Source of the DNA: Paracoccus sp. (in: a-proteobacteria)
GTDB taxonomy: Bacteria; Pseudomonadota; Alphaproteobacteria; Rhodobacterales; Rhodobacteraceae
Direction: 5' to 3'
Length of the DNA stretch: 64,000 bases
NCBI RefSeq assembly: GCF_030538695.1
Contig: NZ_JAUNTN010000007.1
Span: 1-64,000 of the forward strand
The notes beneath the pieces are model-generated. The model did not search any database and had not been told where the DNA came from. It worked only from the letters and a program-made list of their open reading frames with translations. The position numbers and the translations under genes were made by a program. Below are positions 19,365-28,056 of the stretch, piece after piece; the first letter of the stretch is position 1, and each line of letters opens with the position of its first letter.

Positions 19365-19951
19365 CTTTCGCTGGCCCCCTGTCCTTCGCGCAGGACCAGC
19401 GCCCGCAGCCCATAGGCGCGGTCAGACATACCATCGGAACATTGCGCGGGCATCGCGGCAATGGTGATCTTTTGCCCGCCGCTCCAGCCCACGATCATCC
19501 GCGCCGGGTCACGGAACCACGCCCCGCCATGCGCCTCATACCGGGGATAGGTCATGCTGCTTTCAGGCGTGGCCCATTCCAGCGCATCGCCCTTGCGGGT
19601 GACGGACCAAAATGGCTCGGTGCCATGACAGGCGAAACGGGCAGGCAGTTCATCCGTGTTCCAGACATCGGTGCGGTAATTCAGAAACCGCATCGAAACC
19701 CAACCCGAGCCTTCGCCCGTATTGACCAGCCCCCAGCGGCCATCGTCCGATTCCGCAACAACCTCGATCCGGGTGGCATCGGGGGCAAGGCTGCCGATCA
19801 CCGGCGCAGCGGCATCGGGACGGGCGCGGATGTTCAGCACATCGCCCGAGGCGACCTCTGACACGTCAAACAGCGTCGGCAGCACATATTCCGGCGTCGC
19901 CAGCGCCGGGCTGGCAGCAAGGCACAAGGCAAGGGTCACGGGTCTGAACAT
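19334..19951 (-). CDS. Exported SH3-domain protein
   Basis: A 205-residue exported protein. The signal peptide is MFRPVTLALCLAASPALA. A bacterial SH3 domain (SH3_3) covers about residues 32-90, recognised from LNIRARPDAAAPVIGSLAPDA and the GSGWVSMRFL end. The C-terminal half (about 95-190) is a separate domain with GTEPFWSVT, a segment found in proteins of unknown function that bind or present small ligands in the envelope. Two cysteines in CHGTEPF and AQCSD could form a disulfide. The start at 19951 is preferred over the longer frame because it gives the signal peptide. Confidence 0.8.
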   Translation of the reverse strand: MFRPVTLALCLAASPALATPEYVLPTLFDVSEVASGDVLNIRARPDAAAPVIGSLAPDATRIEVVAESDDGRWGLVNTGEGSGWVSMRFLNYRTDVWNTDELPARFACHGTEPFWSVTRKGDALEWATPESSMTYPRYEAHGGAWFRDPARMIVGWSGGQKITIAAMPAQCSDGMSDRAYGLRALVLREGQGASESYTGCCSVAP

Positions 19952-19955
19952 GGGT

Positions 19956-20672
19956 CTATCCCACAGCAACGCCGAATATCCGGCCAATCAGCGCGGTGAT
20001 CGCCATGGCGGCAACACCCCAGAACAGCACACGCAGCACCGTACGCCCCATTGGCGCCCCTCCGGCCCGCGCACCAACGGCGCCAAGGATGGCCAAGGCC
20101 AGCAGGGTTGCAACCCAAACCACCGTGATCGCGTGACCGGCAGGGGCCAGCACCGCCCCCAAAAACGGCACCGCCGCCGCAACCGTAAAGGTTGCACCCG
20201 AGGCAAAGGCCGCCTGCAACGGATTGGCCGACAGCACATCCGACAGGCCCAGTTCGTCGCGGATATGCGTGCCAAGCGCGTCATGCTCGGTCAGTTCCTT
20301 AGCCACCTGCCGGGCGGTTTCGGGTGACAAGCCGCGCTTTTCATAGATTTCGGTCAGCTCCTCCAGCTCCGTATGCGGATCATCCACCAGCGCCCGTTTT
20401 TCGCGGGCAATATCGGCACGTTCGATGTCCGCCTGACTGCTGACCGAGACATATTCCCCCGCCGCCATCGACAGCGCCCCCGCCGACAGGCCGGCCAGAC
20501 CGGCAATGATAATCGCATTGCGATCCGCCCCCGAGGCTGCAACCCCGACCAGCAGCGACGAGATCGACACGATCCCGTCATTCGCCCCCAGCACGGCAGC
20601 CCGCAGCCAGCCCGAACGGGAGATATAATGCGGATCGTCAGGGTGGGCGCTTGGGTGGGTATGACGGCTCAT
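19956..20672 (-). CDS. VIT1/CCC1 family transporter
   Basis: A 238-residue membrane protein of the vacuolar iron transporter family, which exports or sequesters Fe2+ and Mn2+. The first segment SGWLRAAVLGANDGIVSISSLLVGVAA carries the family Asp of the transport path. A long cytoplasmic helical domain (about 80-160) has DIAREKRALVDDPHTELEELTEIYEKRG in outline, with Glu-rich metal-binding positions. Three more helices follow. The N-terminus is His-rich (MSRHTHPSAHPDDPHY), fitting metal binding. It begins 25 bp after dxs and may be read with it. Confidence 0.9.
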   Translation of the reverse strand: MSRHTHPSAHPDDPHYISRSGWLRAAVLGANDGIVSISSLLVGVAASGADRNAIIIAGLAGLSAGALSMAAGEYVSVSSQADIERADIAREKRALVDDPHTELEELTEIYEKRGLSPETARQVAKELTEHDALGTHIRDELGLSDVLSANPLQAAFASGATFTVAAAVPFLGAVLAPAGHAITVVWVATLLALAILGAVGARAGGAPMGRTVLRVLFWGVAAMAITALIGRIFGVAVG

Positions 20673-20697
20673 GGCGCGACCTTTCCGGGCAGAAGAA

Positions 20698-22614
20698 TCA
20701 AGCCCGCAGATTTAGCGCCGAGACCCCCAGCACCTCAAGCACCTTTGCCTCGATCTGCGGGGCATTCATGGCGGCACTGGCATACATGGCGGCAGGGCTG
20801 GCATGGTCGATAAACGTATCGGGCAGAACCATGCTGCGGAACCGGAAACCCCGGTCAAACACACCCTGATCGGCCAGAAACTGCGCGACATGGCTGCCGA
20901 AACCACCGATAGCGCCTTCTTCAATGGTAATCAGCGCCTCATGTTCGCGCACCAGACGCAGGATCAGGTCATGGTCCAGCGGCTTGGCAAAGCGGGCATC
21001 CGCCACGGTCGGGGTGATCCCCCGCGCGACCAGCGATTCGCGGGCCGCCATGACCTCGGCCAGACGGGTGCCAAAAGACAGGATCGCCACCCCGCGCCCC
21101 TCGGTCACGATACGGCCGCGGCCGATTTCCAGCGGGATGCCGCGTTCGGGCATCTCGACCCCGGTGCCTTCACCGCGCGGAAAGCGGAAAGCCAGCGGGC
21201 CTTCGTCATAGGCCACGGCGGTGGCGACCATATGGCGCAGTTCGGCCTCATCCGCCGCCGCCATGACCACCATACCGGGCAGGCTGGACATGAAACCCAC
21301 GTCAAATGCCCCGGCATGGGTCGCCCCATCGGCCCCCACCAGCCCGGCGCGGTCGATGGCAAAGCGCACCGGCAGGCGCTGGATCGCCACATCATGCACG
21401 ACCTGATCATAGCCACGCTGCAAGAATGTCGAGTAGATCGCACAGAACGGCTTCATTCCGCCCGCCGCCAGTCCGGCGGCAAAGGTCACGGCATGTTGTT
21501 CGGCAATGCCCACGTCAAAACAGCGACGCGGAAAGCGGTCTGCAAACAGGTTCAGCCCGGTGCCATCCGGCATGGCGGCGGTGATCGCCACGATCTTGTC
21601 GTCGCGGCTGGCCTCGTCGATCAGGGTCTTTGCGAAAACGCTGGTATAGCTGGGCGCGTTGGACGCCGGTTTGTGCTGCGTGCCGCTGGCGACATCAAAG
21701 GTCGCGGTGGCATGGCCCTTGTCGGCGGCGCGTTCGGCGGGCGCATAACCCTTGCCCTTTTTGGTGATCGCATGGATCAGCACCGGCCCATCAGCCCGCG
21801 CCCGCAGCGTGCGCAGCAAGGGCAAAAGCTGGTCCAGATCATGCCCATCCACCGGGCCGATATAGGAAAAGCCCAGTTCTTCGAACAGAGTGCCGCCGAT
21901 GGTCATGCCTTTCAGCATTTCCTTGGCCCGGCGCGCGCCTTCTTGCAAAGGGGCAGGCAGCAGACCAACCGCGCCCTTGGCGGCGGCTTTCAGCTCCTGG
22001 AACGGGCCTTCGGAATAGAGCCGGGTCAGATAGCTGGACAGCGCCCCCACCGGCGGCGCGATGGACATTTCATTGTCATTCAGGATCACGAACAGCCGCT
22101 TGCCCAGATGGCCGGCGTTATTCAGTGCCTCAAACGCCATACCGCCGGACATGGCCCCGTCGCCAATCACCGCGATACCATCGCCCGGATCACCACCCAA
22201 ATTGCCCGCCATCGCCAGCCCCAGCGCCGCGCTGATCGAGGTGCTGGAATGGCCTGCGCCGAACGGATCATAGATGCTTTCACTGCGCTTCGTAAAACCG
22301 GACAGCCCACCCTCTTTGCGCAGGGTGCGGATCCGGTCGCGCCGCCCGGTCAGGATCTTGTGCGGATAGCATTGGTGGCCCACGTCCCAGACGATCTTGT
22401 CGCGGGGCGTATCAAACACCGCATGAAGCGCCACGGTCAGTTCCACCACCCCCAGCCCCGCGCCCAGATGGCCGCCGGTCTGTGACACCGCGCTGATGGT
22501 TTCCGCCCGCAGCTCATCCGCCAGTTGCCGCAATTCGCGGTCCGTCAGCGCCTTGAGGTCGGACGGCAGGCTTACGCGGTCAAGGATCGGGGTGTTCGGG
22601 CGATTGTCGGTCAT
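20698..22614 (-). CDS. dxs: 1-deoxy-D-xylulose-5-phosphate synthase
   Basis: A 638-residue thiamine-diphosphate enzyme that joins pyruvate and glyceraldehyde 3-phosphate, the entry step of the MEP isoprenoid pathway (and a source for thiamine and pyridoxal). The N-terminal part has [18 protein letters not shown] and the TPP/Mg motif [18 protein letters not shown] (about residues 148-165). The pyrimidine-binding domain has [17 protein letters not shown] with the catalytic Glu. The C-terminal transketolase domain closes the chain. The start [12 protein letters not shown] gives the family length. It is the third gene of xseB-ispA-dxs, a common arrangement. Confidence 0.97.
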   Translation of the reverse strand: MTDNRPNTPILDRVSLPSDLKALTDRELRQLADELRAETISAVSQTGGHLGAGLGVVELTVALHAVFDTPRDKIVWDVGHQCYPHKILTGRRDRIRTLRKEGGLSGFTKRSESIYDPFGAGHSSTSISAALGLAMAGNLGGDPGDGIAVIGDGAMSGGMAFEALNNAGHLGKRLFVILNDNEMSIAPPVGALSSYLTRLYSEGPFQELKAAAKGAVGLLPAPLQEGARRAKEMLKGMTIGGTLFEELGFSYIGPVDGHDLDQLLPLLRTLRARADGPVLIHAITKKGKGYAPAERAADKGHATATFDVASGTQHKPASNAPSYTSVFAKTLIDEASRDDKIVAITAAMPDGTGLNLFADRFPRRCFDVGIAEQHAVTFAAGLAAGGMKPFCAIYSTFLQRGYDQVVHDVAIQRLPVRFAIDRAGLVGADGATHAGAFDVGFMSSLPGMVVMAAADEAELRHMVATAVAYDEGPLAFRFPRGEGTGVEMPERGIPLEIGRGRIVTEGRGVAILSFGTRLAEVMAARESLVARGITPTVADARFAKPLDHDLILRLVREHEALITIEEGAIGGFGSHVAQFLADQGVFDRGFRFRSMVLPDTFIDHASPAAMYASAAMNAPQIEAKVLEVLGVSALNLRA

Positions 22615-22633
22615 GGCTGGCCTTTGCGGGCGG

Positions 22634-23497
22634 CTAAGTGTTTCGCGTGACGATAAAGCGCGCAAGCTGGCGCAAGGGTTCCGCCGCTGCACCATAGGGT
22701 TCCAGCGCGGCGATGGCATCAGCCACCAGCGTGTCAGAGCGGGCGCGGGCCTGATCCAGCCCCAGCAGCGACACAAAGGTTGCCTTGCCCGCATCGGCAT
22801 CCTTGCCGACGCGCTTGCCGGTGGCGGCCTCATCGCCGGTCACATCCAGAATGTCATCGGCAATCTGAAACGCCAGCCCCACGGCTGCGGCATAGCGATG
22901 CAGCGCATCGGACGAGGCCCCGGCGATCAGCGGGCCAGCGGTAGCCGCAAATTCGATCAGCGCACCGGTCTTGTTGCCTTGCAGGCGGATAATATCATTC
23001 AGCCCCAACGGCTGATCCGCAGTTTCGGCAGCAATATCAAGCGCCTGTCCCCAGACCATACCCCGCGCCCCCGCCGCATGGGCCAGCGACGCAATCAGGG
23101 CCAGCCGCGCGGATTCCGGCCCGATCAGCGGGTCAGTCAGGGTTTCAAACGCCAGCGTCTGCAAAGCGTCACCGGCCAGAATCGCGGTGGCCTCGGACCA
23201 TTTCACATGCACCGTCGGCTGCCCCCGGCGCAGGTCGTCATCATCCATCGACGGCAGATCATCATGCACAAGGCTATAAGCGTGCAGCATTTCGACCGCC
23301 ACCGCCACCGGCATGGCCGCCTGTTCACTGACCCCATGCAGCCGCGCCGATTCCAGCACCAGAAAGGCCCGCAGCCGCTTGCCGCCCGCACAGGCATAGC
23401 GCATCGCCTCCGCCAGATCACCGGCGGGAAGATCGGCCAGTGCAAGGTTCAGCGCATCCTGAACCCGCGCCTGCGCCTGCTGCAACTGCTGCTGCAT
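22634..23497 (-). CDS. ispA: Polyprenyl synthetase (farnesyl diphosphate synthase type)
   Basis: A 287-residue all-helical prenyltransferase that condenses IPP with allylic diphosphates, giving farnesyl (or geranylgeranyl) diphosphate. Both Asp-rich motifs are intact: the first as [15 protein letters not shown] (about residues 79-93) and the second as FQIADDILD (about 220-228). The CAGGKRLR phosphate-binding segment is near 40. The start overlaps the xseB stop (TGATG). Product chain length cannot be fixed from sequence alone, though the length and neighbours fit IspA. Confidence 0.93.
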   Translation of the reverse strand: MQQQLQQAQARVQDALNLALADLPAGDLAEAMRYACAGGKRLRAFLVLESARLHGVSEQAAMPVAVAVEMLHAYSLVHDDLPSMDDDDLRRGQPTVHVKWSEATAILAGDALQTLAFETLTDPLIGPESARLALIASLAHAAGARGMVWGQALDIAAETADQPLGLNDIIRLQGNKTGALIEFAATAGPLIAGASSDALHRYAAAVGLAFQIADDILDVTGDEAATGKRVGKDADAGKATFVSLLGLDQARARSDTLVADAIAALEPYGAAAEPLRQLARFIVTRNT

Positions 23498-23736
23498 CAA
23501 AGCCCCTCGGCCGGGGCGGCGCCAACCGGCTGGCCCGAGGCGTTCAGCGTGATTTTCTCGACCCGCTCCTCGGCAGCTTTCAGCCGGGTTTCGCAATGCG
23601 CCCGCAGCTTTGCGCCGCGTTCATAAAGCGCGATGGATTCCTCCAGCGTGGCTTCGCCGTGTTCCAGCTTGCCAACGACGGTCTCCAGTTCCTTCATCGC
23701 CTGTTCAAAGCTCAGCGTTTCGATGTCATCCGCCAT
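23497..23736 (-). CDS. xseB: Exodeoxyribonuclease VII small subunit
   Basis: A 79-residue helical protein that forms the small subunit of exonuclease VII with XseA. The signature LSFEQAMKELETVVGKLEHGEATLEESIALYERG occupies about residues 8-41. It is the first gene of the xseB-ispA-dxs operon, overlapping ispA by 1 bp; xseA is not in the window. Confidence 0.95.
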   Translation of the reverse strand: MADDIETLSFEQAMKELETVVGKLEHGEATLEESIALYERGAKLRAHCETRLKAAEERVEKITLNASGQPVGAAPAEGL

Positions 23737-23802
23737 GTGTTTCCCCCAAGGTTTGCGCGACCTTAACGCCAGTCGCCAGCGGATGCCACCGCTGACCGGC
23801 GA

Positions 23803-25053
23803 TCAGCCCGCCCGCAGGCGCTGGCCATCATGGCCCAGGATGCGCACATCCAGCAATGCCCCCTCGGGCATGTCGCGGTCGAATGACACTTCGGTGAATT
23901 GCTCCGTCCGCCCCAGACGCGGCCCCTCGGTCAACACCCGATGGGTAACGCCGACCTGCGCCGCCAGATGCGCGGCCAACGCGGCATCCCCCGCCGCCCG
24001 CAGCCGCGCCGCACGATCCTTGATCGCCGGCCCCGGCACACGCGGCATCCGCGCCGCAGGCGTCCCCTTGCGGGCGCTGAACGGAAACACATGCAGGAAC
24101 GTCAGCCCGCAGTCATCCACCAACCGGACCGAGTTTTCAAACATTGCCTCGGTCTCGGTCGGAAATCCGGCGATAATATCGGCCCCAAACACAATATCGG
24201 GCCGCAGCCGCCGGGCCTCATTACAGAACCGGATCGCGTCATCGCGCAGGTGGCGCCGCTTCATCCGTTTCAGGATCATGTCATCGCCCGCCTGCAAGGA
24301 CAGATGCAGATGCGGCATCAGGCGCGGCTCGGTCGCAATCGCCAGCATCAGGTTCTCATCCGCCTCGATGCTGTCAATGCTGCTGATCCGCAGGCGCGGC
24401 AGATCCGGCACCAGTCGCAGGATACGCATGACCAGATCGCCCAGACGCGGCGCCCCCGGCAGATCCGCCCCCCATGACGTCAGATCAACACCCGTCAGCA
24501 CGACCTCATTAAAGCCGCGATCCACCAGCCGCTTGATCTGATCGACCACCACGCCCGCCGGAACACTGCGGGAATTGCCCCGGCCATAGGGGATAATGCA
24601 AAAAGTGCAGCGATGGTCGCAGCCGTTCTGGACCTGCACATAGGCCCGGTGCCGCCCGAACCCGTCAATCAGATGGCCCGCCGTTTCGCGCACCGACATG
24701 ATGTCATCGACCTGCACCTTTTCGGTGCCATAATCCGGCACCGCCAGCCCCGCCCAGGTCGCGGGCTGCATCTTTTCATGGTTGCCGATCACACGCGCCA
24801 CCTCGGGCATGGCGGCAAAGGTCTCGGGTTCCGTCTGCGCCGCACAGCCAGTCACGATGATCGGCGCACCGGGGTTTTCGCGCGACAGGCGGCGGATTTC
24901 CTGACGGGCCTTGCGCACGGCCTCAGCCGTGACGGCGCAGGTATTCACGACGACCGCCCCCGACAGGCCCGCAGCCTCGGCCATCTCGCGCATGGCCTCG
25001 GATTCATAGGCGTTCAGACGACAGCCCAGCGTGGCGAAAACCGGCGGCTTCAT
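23803..25053 (-). CDS. mtaB: tRNA t6A37 methylthiotransferase MtaB
   Basis: A 416-residue radical-SAM enzyme that adds a methylthio group to t6A at position 37 of ANN-decoding tRNAs. The N-terminal UPF0004 domain begins FATLGCRLNAYESE and holds three cysteines for an auxiliary [4Fe-4S] cluster (also NTCAVT and GCAAQ). The radical-SAM motif is CDHRCTFCIIPYGRG (about residues 147-161). A TRAM-like C-terminal part binds tRNA. LGCRLN rather than the MiaB-type GCQMN pattern points to MtaB. The start overlaps the dapF stop by 4 bp; the longer open frame upstream lies inside dapF and is rejected. Confidence 0.92.
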   Translation of the reverse strand: MKPPVFATLGCRLNAYESEAMREMAEAAGLSGAVVVNTCAVTAEAVRKARQEIRRLSRENPGAPIIVTGCAAQTEPETFAAMPEVARVIGNHEKMQPATWAGLAVPDYGTEKVQVDDIMSVRETAGHLIDGFGRHRAYVQVQNGCDHRCTFCIIPYGRGNSRSVPAGVVVDQIKRLVDRGFNEVVLTGVDLTSWGADLPGAPRLGDLVMRILRLVPDLPRLRISSIDSIEADENLMLAIATEPRLMPHLHLSLQAGDDMILKRMKRRHLRDDAIRFCNEARRLRPDIVFGADIIAGFPTETEAMFENSVRLVDDCGLTFLHVFPFSARKGTPAARMPRVPGPAIKDRAARLRAAGDAALAAHLAAQVGVTHRVLTEGPRLGRTEQFTEVSFDRDMPEGALLDVRILGHDGQRLRAG

Positions 25054-25877
25054 TGCAGCCATTCCGGCGTCAGCCAGCCTTCGAACACCAGCGCGGTCGG
25101 ACCGGTCATCCAGACGCCATCCTCGCGCCAGTCGATCTCCAGCGCGCCGCCGTCCACGATCACCCGCACCCGCCGGTCGGTCAACCCGCGCCGAGCCGAG
25201 GCCACCGCCGCCGCGCAGGAACACGACCCCGAGGCCAGCGTGACCCCGGCTCCCCGTTCCCAGATGCGCAGCCGGATGGTGCTGCGGTCGATCACCTGCA
25301 CCACCTCAACATTGGTACGTTCAGGATACAGCGGGTCATGTTCAAACCGCGCGCCAAAGGCAGGCAGATCCACCGATTCCGCATCATCGACAAAGAACGT
25401 CGCATGAGGATTCCCCATGCCGGTCGCCACCGGATCACCGTCAATCGGCAGATGCAGCAGGTCCACATCCCGCGCCAGCGGAATCGCCCGCCAGTCCAGC
25501 ACCGGCGGCCCCATATTGACCCGCGTCAGCCCACCACCCGCATCTTCGGCCAGCAGAACCGCGTGATCCGTCCGCAGCCGCAGCGCAGTCTGGCCAGTCT
25601 CATCCATCAGCAGCCGCGCAATGCAGCGCGTGGCATTGCCGCAGGCGCCGCTGCGCGAGCCATCCGCGTTCAGAAACACCAGCCGCGCATCGGCATCCGG
25701 GTCCGTCTGAATCAGCGCCATCTGGTCGAATCCCACACCCATATGCCGGTCAGCAATACGCCGCACCAGATCGGACGACGGGGCCGGGCCACCATCGCGC
25801 AGATCGAAAATCACGAAATCATTGCCAAGGCCGTGCATCTTGAGAAAGCGCAGGCCGCCTGTTCGCCGCTGTTCCAT
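25050..25877 (-). CDS. dapF: Diaminopimelate epimerase
   Basis: A 275-residue cofactor-free epimerase converting LL- to meso-diaminopimelate for lysine and peptidoglycan synthesis. The two catalytic cysteines are visible in GSRSGACGNATRC (near residue 75) and LASGSCSCAAAVA (near 220). The N-terminal FLKMHGLGNDFV is the family hallmark. It precedes and overlaps mtaB on the minus strand, a pairing often seen in alphaproteobacteria, and is divergent from tRNA-Lys. Confidence 0.96.
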   Translation of the reverse strand: MEQRRTGGLRFLKMHGLGNDFVIFDLRDGGPAPSSDLVRRIADRHMGVGFDQMALIQTDPDADARLVFLNADGSRSGACGNATRCIARLLMDETGQTALRLRTDHAVLLAEDAGGGLTRVNMGPPVLDWRAIPLARDVDLLHLPIDGDPVATGMGNPHATFFVDDAESVDLPAFGARFEHDPLYPERTNVEVVQVIDRSTIRLRIWERGAGVTLASGSCSCAAAVASARRGLTDRRVRVIVDGGALEIDWREDGVWMTGPTALVFEGWLTPEWLQ

Positions 25878-25972
25878 GCCGGCCTTTTACGCCCATGCAA
25901 AAGATTTTGCCAGATGAGTCGTTTTTTCCCTTGACCCCCCGGCACGCCAGCCCTACTAAGCGCCCCTGTTGT

Positions 25973-26048
25973 GGGCCCATAGCTCAGTTGGTAGAGCAAC
26001 TGACTTTTAATCAGTGGGTCACAGGTTCGAATCCTGTTGGGCTCACCA
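25973..26048 (+). tRNA. tRNA-Lys (anticodon TTT)
   Basis: A 76-nt cloverleaf with encoded CCA. Acceptor GGGCCCA pairs with TGGGCTC (one G-T pair). The anticodon arm ACTGA-CTTTTAA-TCAGT shows anticodon TTT. The T arm is ACAGGTTCGAATCCTGT. A transposon begins 16 bp after its 3' end. Confidence 0.96.
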
Positions 26049-26059
26049 CTTTTCTTCAG

Positions 26060-26064
26060 ATTGC
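26060..26064 (+). repeat. Left target-site duplication ATTGC
   Basis: The five bases ATTGC directly abut the left end of the transposon and are repeated exactly at 36584-36588 beside the right end. Confidence 0.85.
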
Positions 26065-26140
26065 TGTCAGGTGACATGCGAGTTGTCCATTTGTGACAAC
26101 TTTTTGTCCATTTTTGACAGATCTTCTGTCCATTGCGCAT
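26065..26140 (+). repeat. Left transposon end with internal repeats
   Basis: It starts TGTCAGGTGACA and holds three copies of a TTGTCCATT motif at about 26083, 26104 and 26126, the first two continuing as TTxTGACA. They match, in inverted orientation, the array at the right end. Confidence 0.85.
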
Positions 26141-26212
26141 TCCAGGCTCATTCGACACTAAGTCCATCCGTTTTTCAACATGCCGTCCACTGGGACTGGG
26201 CATGTTGAGCGA

Positions 26213-26282
26213 AGCGAAGGAGGGAAGCGCGGAGACCTCAGCTATCGCAGCGGTTCCCGCCTTCGCGGTTGCGGCGCGCTCG
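26213..26282 (+). repeat. 70-bp direct repeat, copy A
   Basis: It matches copy B at 26968-27037 at 60 of 70 positions. Inside it GCGAAGG near the start and CCTTCGC near position 46 are complementary, so it can form a stem-loop. The rest of 26141-26590 shows no convincing gene. Confidence 0.75.
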
Positions 26283-26590
26283 TCATGTTGGGCAGAGAGC
26301 CGACACTCGCTGCGGACGGTGCTGACGACCGGCTTCGCGGGACAAGGCTGCCTCCTGATCGTAGAGGCGAATGCCCGCAGCGGCGCGGACTAGTTCGCCA
26401 CAGACGCGCATGTCGTACTTGGCTGCGGAGCGCATTGCCATTTGTGGAATCTTGTGGCCTCCCGCAGATCGACCATCGAACTATCACCCACATGAGGGCT
26501 CTTGCCGTCCAGTCCAAATAGCCATCGGACGAAACTTGCAGAAGTTGACGAAGGTTATTAAAATAGTAATAACCCAATAAGGGTTTTTCT

Positions 26591-26818
26591 ATGGTAAAAC
26601 TGAAAGTGCGGAAATTCGGAAACTCCCTTGGGGTGGTGCTGCCCAAGAAAGTGATCTCGCGTCTGAACGCACAGGACGGCGCGCCCCTGTATCTGATCGA
26701 CGCGCCGGATGGCGGCTATCGGTTGGTGCCCTATGATCCCAACTTCGAGCAGAAGATGGCGAAGGCCGAGGACATTATGCGGCGCTATCGTGACACGCTA
26801 CATGTTCTGGCGCAATGA
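26591..26818 (+). CDS. AbrB/MazE-type antitoxin (orphan)
   Basis: A 75-residue protein with an N-terminal SpoVT-AbrB swapped-hairpin DNA-binding domain: KLKVRKFGNSLGVVLPKKVI at residues 3-22 is the family pattern (RxxGNSLGVxLPK). The C-terminal part would bind a toxin. In such loci a Doc- or PIN-type toxin usually follows with a start overlapping the antitoxin stop. Here an ATG does overlap the stop (ATGA at 26815-26818), but that frame closes after 13 codons (MTAFAWMDGRRTD), so the toxin appears lost or truncated. The gene sits between the two 70-bp direct repeats. Confidence 0.8.
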   Translation: MVKLKVRKFGNSLGVVLPKKVISRLNAQDGAPLYLIDAPDGGYRLVPYDPNFEQKMAKAEDIMRRYRDTLHVLAQ

Positions 26819-26967
26819 CGGCATTCGCCTGGATGGATGGGCGGAGAACCGACTGACGGCAGTGCCGCGTCGCGGTTGCAGCGAAACTGCATTTTCCCAA
26901 AGGTTTGGCTCCCGAGCCTCACCAACTTTGACACGGCAGTCCAGTCAAGATTGATGTCTGCCGAGAC

Positions 26968-27037
26968 AGCGAAGGCGCGAAGCGCAGAGACCTCAGTTAT
27001 CGTAGCGATTCCCGCCTTCGCCGTTGTGGCGCGCGCG
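26968..27037 (+). repeat. 70-bp direct repeat, copy B
   Basis: Second copy of the repeat at 26213-26282. Here the inverted segments are perfect over 9 bp (GCGAAGGCG and CGCCTTCGC). It lies between the antitoxin gene and the end of the reverse transcriptase gene; no gene is seen in the 292-bp interval. Confidence 0.75.
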
Positions 27038-27110
27038 GAAAGCGGTCGTTCGCTTCGGCAGATGCCAATTTCGGGGAAGCGCACCGTTTCTAAGTCGAAT
27101 ACCGCTCTTT

Positions 27111-28055
27111 TTACTGAAATATCCCCAGCGGAAGATCAGGGACACCTCGCCGCAGGAGATCAATCCGTTCTTTTCCATACTTCTCAATTAGCCGAAGTTC
27201 AAAATCAGGCTCAATGTCAATCGCGAATGAAAATAATCCCCTTAGATAAAATAGAACTCCGGGATCAATATCTCCCTTCACCCAATTATGGATCAACGCT
27301 TTGATTTCTCTCTTTCGCTCCCGGCCAATCGACAAGGTGTGCTGTGGAGTGACAACGACTCCCGTAATAACTCGGCGATATTTCTTCGAGAGGTAAGCGG
27401 TTTTCTGGTGGTTGAGCCTGAGCCGCAGATGGGGAATGCCACGTTTATTGTTAACTATGACTTTCTCTATTCCATCAAGCCGCTCGGGCTCGAAAGATGA
27501 AACGAACAGGTCGTCAGCGTACCGTGTATACACCAACCCTTTTGCGTGGCATTCTTCATGCATACGGCGATCAAACTCGAACATCATGGCGTTTGTAATC
27601 GCGGGTGAACTTGGCGCACCAATCGTCAATCTACCGTTTCGACAAACTATATTTCCTATGAATTTCAGATCACGCTCCGAAAGCTCGATGCCGATAACCG
27701 TTGCTTGCTCATCAATATATTGAACTATCCGCGCCTGAGAGAACGATGGGAAGAAGCTTGCAAAGTCATAGCGATTGGTGAACTTCGTTTTACGGTGACG
27801 CTCGGCATTTGCTCTGATTCCTGTACCTTTCCTATAAGCAGTTGCAGATTCATGCAGGGGAAACCGGCTAATAAGTGCACGCACAATCCAACGTTGAATG
27901 GCTTTGAGTTCTCGGCTGGGATGCTCAATCACCCTTTCACCACCTGCCCGTTTTGGGATAGTGTAGACCTTGTAGCGACGACTCGCACTTTCCGACAAAC
28001 TTATCAGCTTGGACTCCGGTATTTTAGCCGTTTTGCTTAGGATTTTGATCAACAT
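27111..28055 (-). CDS. Retron reverse transcriptase
   Basis: A 314-residue RNA-directed DNA polymerase that would copy the msd part of the adjacent ncRNA into multicopy single-stranded DNA primed from a branch guanosine. Fingers/palm motifs are in order: RYDFASFFPS with the first catalytic Asp (residue 97), the GAPSSPAITN template-grip motif (146-155), the catalytic YADD at 179-182, and an ITG (230-232) at the position of the VTG motif typical of retron enzymes. There is no maturase, endonuclease or other extra domain, which separates it from group II intron proteins. It follows the effector gene by 1 bp (TGATATG). The order ncRNA, effector, RT is that of type II-A retrons such as Ec86. Confidence 0.93.
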   Translation of the reverse strand: MLIKILSKTAKIPESKLISLSESASRRYKVYTIPKRAGGERVIEHPSRELKAIQRWIVRALISRFPLHESATAYRKGTGIRANAERHRKTKFTNRYDFASFFPSFSQARIVQYIDEQATVIGIELSERDLKFIGNIVCRNGRLTIGAPSSPAITNAMMFEFDRRMHEECHAKGLVYTRYADDLFVSSFEPERLDGIEKVIVNNKRGIPHLRLRLNHQKTAYLSKKYRRVITGVVVTPQHTLSIGRERKREIKALIHNWVKGDIDPGVLFYLRGLFSFAIDIEPDFELRLIEKYGKERIDLLRRGVPDLPLGIFQ

Positions 28056-28056
28056 A

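Noticed and set aside
25973..26048. tRNA-Lys as attachment site for an integrase-type genomic island
   Set aside because: No integrase gene and no repeat of the tRNA 3' end is seen; the border is a transposon end with a 5-bp target duplication.
26141..26590. Open frames between the left transposon end and the antitoxin gene
   Set aside because: They have no ribosome site or domain, and their translation follows the 70-bp repeat rather than a protein pattern.
27111..28055. Reverse transcriptase as part of a group II intron or diversity-generating retroelement
   Set aside because: No maturase domain, intron domain V/VI or template/variable repeat pair was found, while a retron RNA and effector are adjacent.
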